Notes: generated by a model not told the origin, from the sequence alone. Positions 46,399 to 55,090 are shown, counted from the first letter of the stretch. The stretch: DNA of 64,000 nt from an uncultured Lachnospiraceae bacterium (GCA_947173945.1 CAMWGV010000007.1:1-64000), one strand, 5' to 3'. Made by a program: numbers and translations.

Positions 46399-47079
46399 TT
46401 AATTTTCCCTTATAACATATCCTACACCACGAACCGTAGTTATAAGCTTTAAACCGAATCTGTCATCTATTTTGGTTCTTATATATCTTACATATACGTC
46501 AATTATATTTGTTTCACCGACATAATCATATCCACAGACAGTGTTCATCAGTTTCTCCCTGTCCATAACTATATTTTTATTTTTCATCAGAACATAAAGC
46601 AGCTCAAATTCCCTGTGAGTAAGCTCTACCGGCTCGCCATTTACAGTCACCTCATGTCTGTCCTCGTCGAGTATTACACCATTTATCTCCATACGATTTG
46701 TTGCCGCCTGCAGGGTGCCACCATGTTTTTTCAGTGCCACCCTTATACGTGCAAGCAGTTCCTCTATGGCAAATGGTTTTGTAATATAATCATCTGCACC
46801 TGCATCGAGTCCTGATACTTTATCCATAACCGCATCTCTTGCGGTGAGCATTATAACCGGTGTGTCCTTTCTTTGGCGTAACCTTCTTAAAACCTCTAAA
46901 CCATTTAGCTGCGGCAACATAACATCTAAAAGTATAAGGTCAAAATCCTGTTCGAGAGCCATGTCAAGTCCAATTCTGCCATCCGCAGCCTTAACCACCT
47001 CATTACCCTCATGTTTAAGCTCCAGCTCCACAAATCTGGCTATTTTTGCTTCATCCTCTACGATAAGTATCCTTGCCAA
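46399..47079 (-). CDS. OmpR-family response regulator
   Basis: The 226-residue regulator starts at a TTG (47079) behind AGGAGG. The receiver has the acidic pocket (VEDEAK), phospho-Asp in LILLDVMLPQLNG and the conserved TARDAVMDKVSGLDAGADDYITKPF segment; the C-terminal half is a winged helix with LTHREFELLYVLMKNKN and YVRYIRTKID. OmpR-type regulators bind 11-bp direct repeats, and two such arrays lie upstream of this operon (47721-47742, 47789-47806), so autoregulation is likely. It starts two bases after the UBA-like gene ends. Confidence 0.95.
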   Translation of the reverse strand: MARILIVEDEAKIARFVELELKHEGNEVVKAADGRIGLDMALEQDFDLILLDVMLPQLNGLEVLRRLRQRKDTPVIMLTARDAVMDKVSGLDAGADDYITKPFAIEELLARIRVALKKHGGTLQAATNRMEINGVILDEDRHEVTVNGEPVELTHREFELLYVLMKNKNIVMDREKLMNTVCGYDYVGETNIIDVYVRYIRTKIDDRFGLKLITTVRGVGYVIREN

Positions 47080-47081
47080 TT

Positions 47082-47630
47082 TTAGTCCTCCTGCTTATTT
47101 GTTAAATCGTTCTTTAAATCCATACATGCATCAGATGCCTTGCTGCACATTTCATTTATATCAACAGATGTTGACTCAAAGCCGATAAATGAATACCTGC
47201 AATCACAAAACATTCCTACTATAAGTAATATTGCGGTTACCGGTAATAAAAATATAAGTGCACACACAAGTACAATTACAGGCATCTTAAATACATTTTC
47301 GTCATTTCTGTCTACGACAAATGTAGTATCGCAGCCCTTCTTAACAATCTTTTTAAACCAGTTAAAAAACTTTGCACACACATCTCCAAATGTGCTTTTT
47401 TTGCATGCGCTTTCATATGTCTCCTGTGCTTTGTCAAACTCAGATGAATTAACAATACGTCCGTCTGTTTTAAAGCTATTCATATCAGGTGCAGGCACCT
47501 TGCCAAGCTTTTCTAAATAAACCATGGCATCAAGCATGTCATATCCTGTTGCCTCAAGTGCCTCCTTTGCTTCCTGATAGGAAACTCCTGTCTTCTCTCT
47601 GATTTTTTCAACCTTTTCAAAATTATCCAT
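47082..47630 (-). CDS. UBA-like (DUF4342-type) small membrane protein leading the two-component operon
   Basis: The start at 47630 (MDNFEKVEKIREKTG) follows AAAGGATG. The 182-residue product begins with a UBA/TS-N-like three-helix domain (GVSYQEAKEALEATGYDMLDAMVYLEKLG), known from EF-Ts and some regulators, then a DUF4342-like stretch (FFNWFKKIVKKGCDTTFVVDRND) and a strong membrane segment near 120-145. It heads an operon whose next genes are the response regulator and kinase, with two-base spacing. It may be a membrane-associated accessory or a target of the system. Function unknown. Confidence 0.8.
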   Translation of the reverse strand: MDNFEKVEKIREKTGVSYQEAKEALEATGYDMLDAMVYLEKLGKVPAPDMNSFKTDGRIVNSSEFDKAQETYESACKKSTFGDVCAKFFNWFKKIVKKGCDTTFVVDRNDENVFKMPVIVLVCALIFLLPVTAILLIVGMFCDCRYSFIGFESTSVDINEMCSKASDACMDLKNDLTNKQED

Positions 47631-47686
47631 GTTACATACATCCTTTCTAATTTTAATCATTAACATTTGTGTTCCTTATGGTGTTT

Positions 47687-47806
47687 ATAATACTCTGCAA
47701 GTATTAATCTAAAATGTTAGTTAGATTAAAATTAGATTAAAAATTTAATTTTCAAAAGTCTTTATTATACTAGCATTTTTATGTGATTTTGTCACTAGCT
47801 TGTCAC
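47687..47806 (-). promoter_or_regulatory. Promoter region with OmpR-type 11-bp direct repeats
   Basis: On the plus strand TTAGATTAAAA occurs twice in exact tandem (47721-47731, 47732-47742), with an inverted partial copy at 47703-47713. A TATTAT -10 box (47692-47687, minus strand) lies downstream without a good -35, as for an activated promoter. Further upstream a second -10, TATAAT (47769-47764), is preceded by TTGTCAC repeated at 47789-47795 and 47800-47806, again 11 bases apart. Confidence 0.65.
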
Positions 47807-47842
47807 TTGTAAATATTCTAACTGTAGCGTTACTGAAAAATA

Positions 47843-47894
47843 AAAAAGGGTATGCCACAGGGGCTATATATCCCCTATACGGCATACCCTTTTT
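47843..47894. terminator. Bidirectional terminator after the symporter gene
   Basis: AAAAAGGGTATGCC (47843-47856) pairs exactly with 47881-47894, with an inner GGGG/CCCC stem and A/T runs on both sides. Confidence 0.85.
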
Positions 47895-47901
47895 ATTTTA
47901 A

Positions 47902-49407
47902 TTAATTTTCTGAAGTCTCATACGGCTTAAACATTTCTGCAACCTTTTCCTTATCCGGCTTTGGAGTAATAAAACTTACAACAGGAACAATGATAAGTCC
48001 TGCAATCATTGCAAATGCTCCACAGTTAATTGGTGATTGGAGAAGTGTTGGGAATGAAGCCCTGAAAAGCATATTTGCAATCATAATTCCCGAACCGAAT
48101 ATAAAGTTTACGATAACGGAAATCTTTGTAACACCCTTCCAATACAGGCTGTAAATGAACGGTGCAAGGAATGCTCCTGCAAGAGCTCCCCATGAAACGC
48201 CCATAAGCTGTGCGATAAACGTAACGTTATTCTTGTACTGAATCACGGCAATAATTGCTGATATGGCAATAAATACAACGATAAATGCCCTCATTACAAG
48301 CACCTGCTTTTTCTCCTCAAGGTTCTTGACAATTGCTCCCTTTATAAGGTCGATTGTAAGCGTTGAGCTTGAGGCAAGTACAAGTGATGAAAGGGTTGAC
48401 ATTGAAGCTGAAAGTACAAGCACAACTACCACAGCAATAAGGAATGGTGAAAGCTTTTCTATCATTGCAGGAATAATTGCATCAAAGCCAACAGAAGCAA
48501 CATCTATGTCATAAAGACGTCCAAATCCGCCTAAGAAATAACATCCTCCTGCAACAACGAACGCAAAAAATGTTGAGATAACCGTTCCCTTTTCTACTGC
48601 CTTTTCATCCTTTATTGCGTAGAATTTCTGCACCATCTGAGGAAGTCCCCATGTACCAAGCGAAGTAAGTATAACTACACAAAGCAGGCTAAATGGGTCA
48701 GGTCCAAAGAAGGAGGCAAATACACCCGGTGTTTCGGATACGGCTGCATCATTAACCTGTGCAAGGCTCTTTAACGACTCTAAAAATCCGCCGTTTGAGC
48801 TAAGTACTGACGCAATGACAGCAACAATTCCTATGAGCATAATCATACCCTGAATAAAGTCATTTATGGCGGTTGCCATATAGCCGCCGGCTATAACATA
48901 TATACCCGTAAGCACTGCCATTACAACAATACATACCGTATAGTCAAGATTAAACGCCATACCGAAAAGTCTTGAAAGACCATTGTAAAGCGATGCAGTA
49001 TATGGAATAAGGAAAATAAACACAATAATGGAAGCTACAACCTTAAGCATTGTGGAATCAAATCTTGTTCCAAAAAACTCAGGCATTGTTTTACTGTCAA
49101 GCTTCTGTGTCATAATTCTCGTTCTTCTTGCGAGTACAGCCCATGCAAGAAGCGAGCCTATAAATGCATTTCCTATACCTATCCATGTGGAAGCAATACC
49201 GAACTTCCAACCAAACTGTCCTGCATATCCGACAAATATTACGGCTGAAAAATATGATGTTCCGTAAGCAAATGCCGTAAGCCAGGGACCTACGCTTCTT
49301 CCTCCAAGAACAAAGCCGTTTACATCTGTTGCGTGTTTTCTACAGTAAATGCCTACCGCAATCATAACTGAGAAAAACACAATTAGCATTAATACTTTTA
49401 CTACCAT
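47902..49407 (-). CDS. Sodium:solute symporter (SSS family), proline-permease type
   Basis: The start at 49407 (MVVKVLMLIVFFSVM) follows GAGGAGAG. The 501-residue protein has about 13 membrane segments and the family pattern: YCRKHATDVNGFVLGGRSVGPWLTAFAYGTSYFSA, the TM5-TM6 region (GGYMATAINDFIQGMIM) and the Na+-site region SASMSTLSSLVLASSS. The motif AFAYGTSYFSA and overall pattern resemble PutP (Na+/proline), but substrate specificity is not certain. A small hairpin (GCAGG-aaaa-CCTGC) lies just upstream of the ribosome site. Confidence 0.9.
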   Translation of the reverse strand: MVVKVLMLIVFFSVMIAVGIYCRKHATDVNGFVLGGRSVGPWLTAFAYGTSYFSAVIFVGYAGQFGWKFGIASTWIGIGNAFIGSLLAWAVLARRTRIMTQKLDSKTMPEFFGTRFDSTMLKVVASIIVFIFLIPYTASLYNGLSRLFGMAFNLDYTVCIVVMAVLTGIYVIAGGYMATAINDFIQGMIMLIGIVAVIASVLSSNGGFLESLKSLAQVNDAAVSETPGVFASFFGPDPFSLLCVVILTSLGTWGLPQMVQKFYAIKDEKAVEKGTVISTFFAFVVAGGCYFLGGFGRLYDIDVASVGFDAIIPAMIEKLSPFLIAVVVVLVLSASMSTLSSLVLASSSTLTIDLIKGAIVKNLEEKKQVLVMRAFIVVFIAISAIIAVIQYKNNVTFIAQLMGVSWGALAGAFLAPFIYSLYWKGVTKISVIVNFIFGSGIMIANMLFRASFPTLLQSPINCGAFAMIAGLIIVPVVSFITPKPDKEKVAEMFKPYETSEN

Positions 49408-49584
49408 TTCTCTCCTCTTTCCGCAGGTTTTCCTGCAATTATGTTCTATATAATGACATGCCATTTATAAATTTTGCCATGTCAATTTATATACGTTTTA
49501 AATGTTTCACTTTACACCGCTACGGTTTAACGCGTTAAAGCAAGGTGTGCATAGTTCCCTCTTGTTGTAACTGTATATCACAAG

Positions 49585-49740
49585 GCTGTTGCACTAAGAA
49601 TATTTATATCATAATATAAAAAAATCGTTTGAAGACGTCGGTACTTAGGTGACGTACTTTGGCACCTTAGTACCGTTACGTCGGAGACGAGCGAAAGCGT
49701 ATTTTCGTTATTATGATATAAATATTCTTAATGATAACAG
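49585..49740 (+). repeat. Hairpin element, second copy of the conserved core
   Basis: Outer arms (49585-49615 and 49710-49740) pair over about 31 positions with four mismatches and belong to the GCACTAAGAATATT family. Inside is the same core as at 10.7 kb: a 5' part GTTTGAAGACGTCGGTACTT (about 49627-49646), a short apical hairpin AGGTG/CACCT, and a 3' part with AGTACCG, a TT bulge, ACGTC and GGAGACGAGCGAAAGCG (49668-49700). Outer and apical stems differ completely from those at 10.6 kb, while the core is the same except for the bulge. It fills most of the gap between the symporter and the amidohydrolase. Confidence 0.75.
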
Positions 49741-49751
49741 TCTCACATATA

Positions 49752-50549
49752 TTACAGCTGCAAAAGCTTCTCCGCATTAATGTGGAATATTTTTTCTTTT
49801 ACATTCTCATCAAAGTCACATGACTTTATCCAATCAATAGATGCCTTTTGTCCTGACCATGGACTATCCGTGGCAAATAGAACCCTGTCAGCTCCATGAG
49901 CCATAACGATACGTTCAAACTGGGACTTATCTATATAATCCTGTATAAATGAAGTATCAAAATATACCTTTTGTCCTACGAGAAGCTCTTCTACCTCATC
50001 CCACAGCTTCCAGCCACCAAAATGAGCAAGCACAAGCTTGTCTGCCTCTGTCTCACGAATCACCTCAAGAGACATGGCAGGTGTACAATGAACCGGATCA
50101 GGAAGTCCTATGTCAACTCCTGCATGTACCTGAATAATCATACCAAGCTCTGAAGCATAGCTTACGATTCTTTTATATCGTATATCATTAAATTCAACGC
50201 CCTGATAATCAGGGTGTAACTTTATTCCTAAGAAACCTGATTCCTTTAAAAACCTTAATTGCTCTTTGTAGTCTTCACTATCCGGATGAATCCCCCCAAA
50301 AGACGTTAGCCTGTCAGGGTATTCTTCATTAATTGATGCCGCAAATCTGTTTATTCCTGAAAACTGCTTTGGTGCGGTAACAACCGGAAGTATAACGGAA
50401 CGGTCCACTCCAGCTTCCTGCATAGATGCAAGCAAACCATCTATACATCCATTTGTATTTGCTGGAACGCCTGACTTTTTTTCCAAAGATTTGACTGCTG
50501 CTTCTACCATTTTCTCAGGAAAAACATGTGTGTGAAAATCTATTATCAT
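49752..50549 (-). CDS. Amidohydrolase-2 family metal-dependent hydrolase
   Basis: The ATG at 50549 (MIIDFHTHVFPEKM) is favoured by AAGGAG; an ATG ten codons upstream is possible. The 265-residue TIM-barrel enzyme has the metal-binding HTH at residues 6-8, IKLHPDYQGVEFND, the HFGGWKLWDEVEELL strand, and a final metal Asp in VLFATDSPWSGQ. Members are decarboxylases or hydrolases of small aromatic acids. It lies 34 bases after iorB, so a link to aromatic amino-acid catabolism through IorAB is tempting but unproven. Confidence 0.82.
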   Translation of the reverse strand: MIIDFHTHVFPEKMVEAAVKSLEKKSGVPANTNGCIDGLLASMQEAGVDRSVILPVVTAPKQFSGINRFAASINEEYPDRLTSFGGIHPDSEDYKEQLRFLKESGFLGIKLHPDYQGVEFNDIRYKRIVSYASELGMIIQVHAGVDIGLPDPVHCTPAMSLEVIRETEADKLVLAHFGGWKLWDEVEELLVGQKVYFDTSFIQDYIDKSQFERIVMAHGADRVLFATDSPWSGQKASIDWIKSCDFDENVKEKIFHINAEKLLQL

Positions 50550-50582
50550 TTTTCTTACACTCCTTACAGAACATTCCATTTG

Positions 50583-51158
50583 TTAGTTATTGTCTTTATA
50601 TCCAAGTAAAAATGCTTTTTTATTTATATCCACAGTCTTGGGAGGAACTGTGTTTTCGATGACCTTAAGCCATGCCTCCTCAAGGAAATCCATATGTCTT
50701 GCCGCAAGTCCCAGTACAATAACATTAAATGCTTTTACATTTCCCAGCTTTTCAGCTTCCTCCATTGCATTTATAGAGTATACGGTATGAGACTTTTCAA
50801 GCTCACCAATGATGTTGTCGGGATATTTTGATGCACCCGTTACAACAGTTATAGGATCGATACGCCAGTCATTTACAACAATAACCCCGTCTGGTTTAAG
50901 AAAATGTGCATATCTCATAGCCTCAAGTCTTTCAAATGCAATCAGCACATCTGCCTGCCCCTCCTCAACAATAGGTTCTGCAACGGTATCTCCATATCTT
51001 ACAAATGTAACAACACTTCCACCTCTCTGTGCCATACCATGAACCTCTGAAAGCTTTACATCGTAGCCTGCATCAACAGTTATTCCACCAAGTATACGGC
51101 TGGTAAGCAAAGTACCCTGTCCACCAACACCTACTATCATTATATTCTTAGTTTCCAC
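50583..51158 (-). CDS. iorB: Indolepyruvate oxidoreductase subunit beta
   Basis: The 191-residue subunit starts at GTG (51158) behind AGGAGG. It is the gamma-type domain of 2-oxoacid:ferredoxin oxidoreductases: MIVGVGGQGTLLTSRILGGI near residue 6 and EVHGMAQRGGSVVTFVRYG near 39. With IorA it oxidatively decarboxylates arylpyruvates (from Trp, Phe, Tyr) to aryl-acetyl-CoA, reducing ferredoxin. It lies 12 bases after iorA, so the pair is cotranscribed. Confidence 0.94.
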   Translation of the reverse strand: METKNIMIVGVGGQGTLLTSRILGGITVDAGYDVKLSEVHGMAQRGGSVVTFVRYGDTVAEPIVEEGQADVLIAFERLEAMRYAHFLKPDGVIVVNDWRIDPITVVTGASKYPDNIIGELEKSHTVYSINAMEEAEKLGNVKAFNVIVLGLAARHMDFLEEAWLKVIENTVPPKTVDINKKAFLLGYKDNN

Positions 51159-51170
51159 CGGTACTTCCTC

Positions 51171-52910
51171 CTATCTCTCACAAGTTTCAATTGCATCAAA
51201 TTTACAAAGTGATTTGCAAAGTCCACATCCATTGCACATAGTCGTATCTATCGCTATCGTTCCGTCCTCCAGCTTAGTAAGTGCAGGACATCCCGGTTTT
51301 AAGCACATTCCGCATTTTTTACATTTCTCAGGAATAGGCTTACATACATTAGGAAATACATTTCCCTTTAAAAGTACGCATGGCGACTTGGTTATAATAA
51401 CAGATACCTCATCCTTCGCAACTTCTTCCTTAACAATCTTTTCCAAAGCTTCAAGGTCAAATGCATTTACCTCAACTACATTCTTAATTCCAAGTGACTG
51501 GCACAGCTTAAATATATTTATGGCAGGAACCGTTTCTCCCTTAAGAGTCTTTCCTGTAGCTGCGTGATCCTGATGTCCTGTCATTCCTGTAGTTGAATTG
51601 TCAAGAATAATAACCGTTCCTGTTCCCTGATTGTATACCATGTTCATCAGCGAATTAATTCCGGTGTGCATAAATGTGGAATCACCAATAACTGCAACCC
51701 AGTTTTTAATGTAGTCCTTCCCCTTCGCTTTTTCCATACCGTGGAGAGTAGAGATACTCGCACCCATACAAACTGTTGTATCTATAACATTAAGCGGTGC
51801 AACAGCTCCAAGTGTGTAGCATCCGATATCACCTGCCGCATGTATTTTCAGTTTATTTAAAACAGAAAATACACTTCTGTGTGGACATCCCGGACATAAA
51901 ATAGGCGGTCTTACAGGAACATTGTCATATCCATTTGTTGCAATGTCCTCACCCTTAAGAGCCTTTCTAAGCATGTTTGCACTGTATTCGCCTTGAACGG
52001 TGAATATTTCTTTTCCCTGTGCCTTTATGCCCCATGAAAGCACCTGTTCTTCAATCACAGGCTCAAGCTCCTCAAATATATACAATTTATCAACCTTTGA
52101 GGCAAACTCTTCTATAAGTTTTTTCGGTAACGGATGAACCATTCCCAGCTTAAGAACGGATGCCTCTGGAAATACTTCCTTTACGTACTGATATGGAATA
52201 CCACTTGTGATAAAACCAATTGATGTATCACCATAGTATACCTTGTTGACCGGCATTGTACAGCCATCCTCTGCAAGTTGTTTCATGCGTTTTTCAACGT
52301 ACACATGACGCCCCTTGGCATTGCCCGGCATCATAACAAACTTAGCCGGATTTCTCTCATATGTTTTGTCCACAACCTCTACTCTGTCGTTAAGTTCAAC
52401 AGGTCCCTGAGAATGGGATAATCTTGTGGTTGTCCTAACCATAACAGGTGTATCATATTTCTCGCTCAACTCAAATGCAAATTTAGTAAACTCTTTCGCT
52501 TCCTGACTATCTGACGGCTCCAAAACAGGAACAATTGCAGCTCTTGCTACAGCCCTGCTGTCCTGTTCATTCTGGGAGCTATATAAGCCCGGATCATCAG
52601 CAGCAACTATAACCAAACCTCCGTTTACCCCACCATACGATATGGTATAGAGTGGGTCACTTGCAACATTTACACCTACATGCTTCATTGAAGCCATAGC
52701 TCGAACTCCACTTATGGATGCCCCTATAGCTACCTCCATGGCTACCTTTTCATTTGGTGACCACTCAGCATAAATCTCAGGATATTTAACAATATTTTCA
52801 CTTATCTCTGTACTTGGTGTACCCGGATATGCTGCTGAAACCTTAACGCCTGCCTCGTAAGCGCCTCTGGCAATCGCCTCATTTCCAAGCATAATCTTTT
52901 TATCTGCCAC
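51171..52910 (-). CDS. iorA: Indolepyruvate ferredoxin oxidoreductase subunit alpha
   Basis: The 579-residue subunit starts at a GTG (52910) with GAAAGGAA upstream. An N-terminal pyrimidine-binding domain (GNEAIARGAYEAGVKVSAAYPGTPSTEI), the TPP site with AVIGDSTFMHTGINSLMN and LDNSTTGMTGHQDH, and a C-terminal ferredoxin module with CKKCGMCLKPGC and CNGCGLCKSLC are in the expected order. The motif GMC..PGC binds one [4Fe-4S] cluster and the last group the other. Substrate range among arylpyruvates is known to vary between species. The next gene upstream encodes an Hpt protein. Confidence 0.95.
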   Translation of the reverse strand: MADKKIMLGNEAIARGAYEAGVKVSAAYPGTPSTEISENIVKYPEIYAEWSPNEKVAMEVAIGASISGVRAMASMKHVGVNVASDPLYTISYGGVNGGLVIVAADDPGLYSSQNEQDSRAVARAAIVPVLEPSDSQEAKEFTKFAFELSEKYDTPVMVRTTTRLSHSQGPVELNDRVEVVDKTYERNPAKFVMMPGNAKGRHVYVEKRMKQLAEDGCTMPVNKVYYGDTSIGFITSGIPYQYVKEVFPEASVLKLGMVHPLPKKLIEEFASKVDKLYIFEELEPVIEEQVLSWGIKAQGKEIFTVQGEYSANMLRKALKGEDIATNGYDNVPVRPPILCPGCPHRSVFSVLNKLKIHAAGDIGCYTLGAVAPLNVIDTTVCMGASISTLHGMEKAKGKDYIKNWVAVIGDSTFMHTGINSLMNMVYNQGTGTVIILDNSTTGMTGHQDHAATGKTLKGETVPAINIFKLCQSLGIKNVVEVNAFDLEALEKIVKEEVAKDEVSVIITKSPCVLLKGNVFPNVCKPIPEKCKKCGMCLKPGCPALTKLEDGTIAIDTTMCNGCGLCKSLCKFDAIETCER

Positions 52911-52942
52911 TTTATATACGTTCCTTTCTCAATCAATTGTAA

Positions 52943-53299
52943 TTATAATATGTCCTGAATGAGTGCCATAATTTTATCGTATTCAGCTGTAACCTGTGGC
53001 ATCATGGCCGCTCCTTCTTCCATTTGTTTTGCCCTGAAACATTCAACCTGCTTGCTTACAACCTCAAAAAGTCCCTGTAAGGAAAGATTTCCACATACGC
53101 CCTTTAATGTATGTGCTGCTGCAAAAGCCTTGTCAGTATCGTTCTCCTCAACAGCACTGGCCAACTGGGCATAAATTGTTTCATTGGCAAATTTTTTAAG
53201 AAATTTCTCATACATTGCCTCGTTGTTCATAAAACGCTCCATTGCACCTTCAAGGTCAACATTTGCGTCAATCAGTTTATTTTTAAATTCCTCTGTCAT
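52943..53299 (-). CDS. Histidine-containing phosphotransfer (Hpt) protein
   Basis: The 118-residue all-helical protein has the phosphotransfer helix FAAAHTLKGVCGNLSLQGL near residues 59-77, with the active His in AHTLKG. Hpt proteins relay phosphate from hybrid kinases to response regulators. It begins 24 bases after the stop of the HD-GYP response regulator, so the two are one transcript; the hybrid kinase at 18140-19903 is the only hybrid kinase in the window and a possible donor, though 33 kb away. Confidence 0.92.
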   Translation of the reverse strand: MTEEFKNKLIDANVDLEGAMERFMNNEAMYEKFLKKFANETIYAQLASAVEENDTDKAFAAAHTLKGVCGNLSLQGLFEVVSKQVECFRAKQMEEGAAMMPQVTAEYDKIMALIQDIL

Positions 53300-53323
53300 G
53301 TTATGTCCTCCCTAATATATTGA

Positions 53324-54394
53324 TTAATCCTTCTGACTATCTGAAAACTCTTCCATGGCTCTTCTAGCATGCTCAAAGCATTTTAGCAGCTTTGGTGAAA
53401 ATATACCACATTCACCATTCTGAATCATGTTGTATGCTGTCTCCTTATCAAATGCCTTTTTGTACACTCTCTCACATACAAGAGCATCATAAACATCAAC
53501 AATAGATACGAGCTGTGCCGAAAGAGGAATGTCATCGCCTTTTAACTTGTCAGGGTAACCCCTTCCATCATATCTTTCATGGTGATGTCTGCATATTTCA
53601 TAGGATGCTTTCACCTGTTCATCATCCTGAACCACATCCATTAGCTTTAGTATTTCACAGCCCTTTGTTGTATGGCTCATCATAATTTCTCTTTCCTCAT
53701 CAGTAAGACGTCCCGGCTTTAAAAGTATGCTGTCCGGTATTGAAATCTTACCTATATCGTGAAGTGCAGATGCTCTTACTATGACATTTATTTTTTCCTT
53801 GGTAAGCCCTGCCTCAGGATAAAGCTTCATGTACGTCTCTGCCATAATTCTTGTAAGACCCTTGACACGTTTTACATGTGCACCCGACTCTAAATCCCGG
53901 AACTCAACAATATTGCTGACGACATCCACAAGCTTCTCGTTGAAGATTTCCATCTTACGTCGCTGTTTATCAAGCCTTTCCCTCTGCTGCTGAACCTTTT
54001 TTTCAAGCCTATCTGCGTTTCTGTGGATTTCAATTATATTATTCACTCTCTGTTTTACCGTCTGTGCAACAAACGGTTTAGCGATAAGTGCTGATGCACC
54101 CAGTGAATAGCATTCAAACTCTGTCTGCTCATCATTTTTTGCCGTAATAAGTACAACCGGTATCTCAATAAGAATTTTTCTTGTATTTAATAACTTCAAA
54201 ACCTGAAATCCATTAAACACCGGCATAATCAAATCCAAAAGAATAACCGCAATATCGTCCATGTGTTCATCCAATTGTTGAATCGCTTCTTTTCCGTCCT
54301 GAGCCATAAGTATGACAAACTCATCCTCAAACATTTGCTTTAACAATTCTCTGTTTAGTTCATCGTCATCAACAATAAGAATTGATTTTCTCAT
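53324..54394 (-). CDS. Response regulator with HD-GYP output domain
   Basis: The 356-residue protein joins a receiver (SILIVDDDELNRELL at the start, phospho-Asp in AVILLDLIMPVFNG near 53, KPF switch) through a long coiled coil (about 130-160) to an HD-GYP domain. The HD metal site is ASALHDIGKISIPD, and the GYP signature is HHERYDGRGYPDKLKGD. HD-GYP enzymes degrade cyclic di-GMP (some other cyclic dinucleotides). With the adjacent Hpt gene this looks like a phosphorelay end point controlling c-di-GMP level. The full set of metal ligands seems present. Confidence 0.93.
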   Translation of the reverse strand: MRKSILIVDDDELNRELLKQMFEDEFVILMAQDGKEAIQQLDEHMDDIAVILLDLIMPVFNGFQVLKLLNTRKILIEIPVVLITAKNDEQTEFECYSLGASALIAKPFVAQTVKQRVNNIIEIHRNADRLEKKVQQQRERLDKQRRKMEIFNEKLVDVVSNIVEFRDLESGAHVKRVKGLTRIMAETYMKLYPEAGLTKEKINVIVRASALHDIGKISIPDSILLKPGRLTDEEREIMMSHTTKGCEILKLMDVVQDDEQVKASYEICRHHHERYDGRGYPDKLKGDDIPLSAQLVSIVDVYDALVCERVYKKAFDKETAYNMIQNGECGIFSPKLLKCFEHARRAMEEFSDSQKD

Positions 54395-54445
54395 ATTATA
54401 TGTCCTCCCCTGAATAAAACTGATTATGTCTCGTCAAAAAAGCAC

Positions 54446-54473
54446 ATTATACGTTACATTATATTACATTATA
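54446..54473 (-). promoter_or_regulatory. Three closely spaced TATAAT boxes upstream of the HD-GYP gene
   Basis: Exact TATAAT hexamers occur on the minus strand at 54473-54468, 54463-54458 and 54451-54446, about 50-80 bases before the ATG at 54394. Good -35 partners are not obvious. The gap up to 54634 otherwise holds only the flavodoxin terminator. Confidence 0.4.
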
Positions 54474-54586
54474 TCAAAAAATGAAACCTTAATTTTAGAT
54501 GCCGTAGTTCAAAGCTTTGCCGTATTCATTAGAAATACTTATACCTTTAAGTGATATGCCAATTTTAGGAAAAAAAATTAAAATAA

Positions 54587-54625
54587 AAAGGCTGTTACAT
54601 AAAATATACCAATGTAACAGCCTTT
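54587..54625 (-). terminator. Terminator of the flavodoxin gene
   Basis: A 14-bp perfect stem (AAAGGCTGTTACAT with its complement) is followed on the minus strand by TTATTTTAATTTTTTTT. Confidence 0.85.
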
Positions 54626-54634
54626 ATGTAAATT

Positions 54635-55090
54635 TTAAATTCCCAGCCACTCCCTGATTTGATCATCTGTCAAATCATTACCATTAATACTTTCGGTAAT
54701 CTCAGCTCCCACGCTACTGTTTTTTATATCTGCGGTGCTGTTTCCACATCCGCCTCCACCATTTGTAACAAAGGAATATACTTTCTTTCCGGCCAGATTA
54801 TAGGCTTCCAAAAAGGATAATATAACCATTGGGCAGGTACTGCACCAATTTGGGAAACCAAGAACAATACTATCATATTTGCTTAAGTCATCTGGTTTTT
54901 CCATAAGCTCAGGCCTTGCACCTTCGCTAACTTCTTTTCTTGCCTCCTCAATACATTCCTGATAGTCTGTGGAATACGCCTCCTTCGGCTTAATTTCAAA
55001 CAAATCTGCCTTTGCAAGTTCTGCAACTCTTTGTGCAATCTTTTTTGCATTGCCAGAATAAGAAAAATATGCCACCAACATTTCTGCCAT
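54635..55090 (-). CDS. Flavodoxin-like protein
   Basis: The 151-residue protein has the flavodoxin FMN-phosphate loop near the start (VAYFSYSGNAKKIAQRV), a second loop SIVLGFPNWCSTCPMVILSF and the VTNGGGGCGNSTADIK region. It is close to the flavodoxin_4 type often annotated as a small oxidoreductase. It would carry electrons with bound FMN in the cytoplasm. It lies downstream of DUF1622 by 24 bases and ends at a strong terminator. Confidence 0.87.
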   Translation of the reverse strand: MAEMLVAYFSYSGNAKKIAQRVAELAKADLFEIKPKEAYSTDYQECIEEARKEVSEGARPELMEKPDDLSKYDSIVLGFPNWCSTCPMVILSFLEAYNLAGKKVYSFVTNGGGGCGNSTADIKNSSVGAEITESINGNDLTDDQIREWLGI

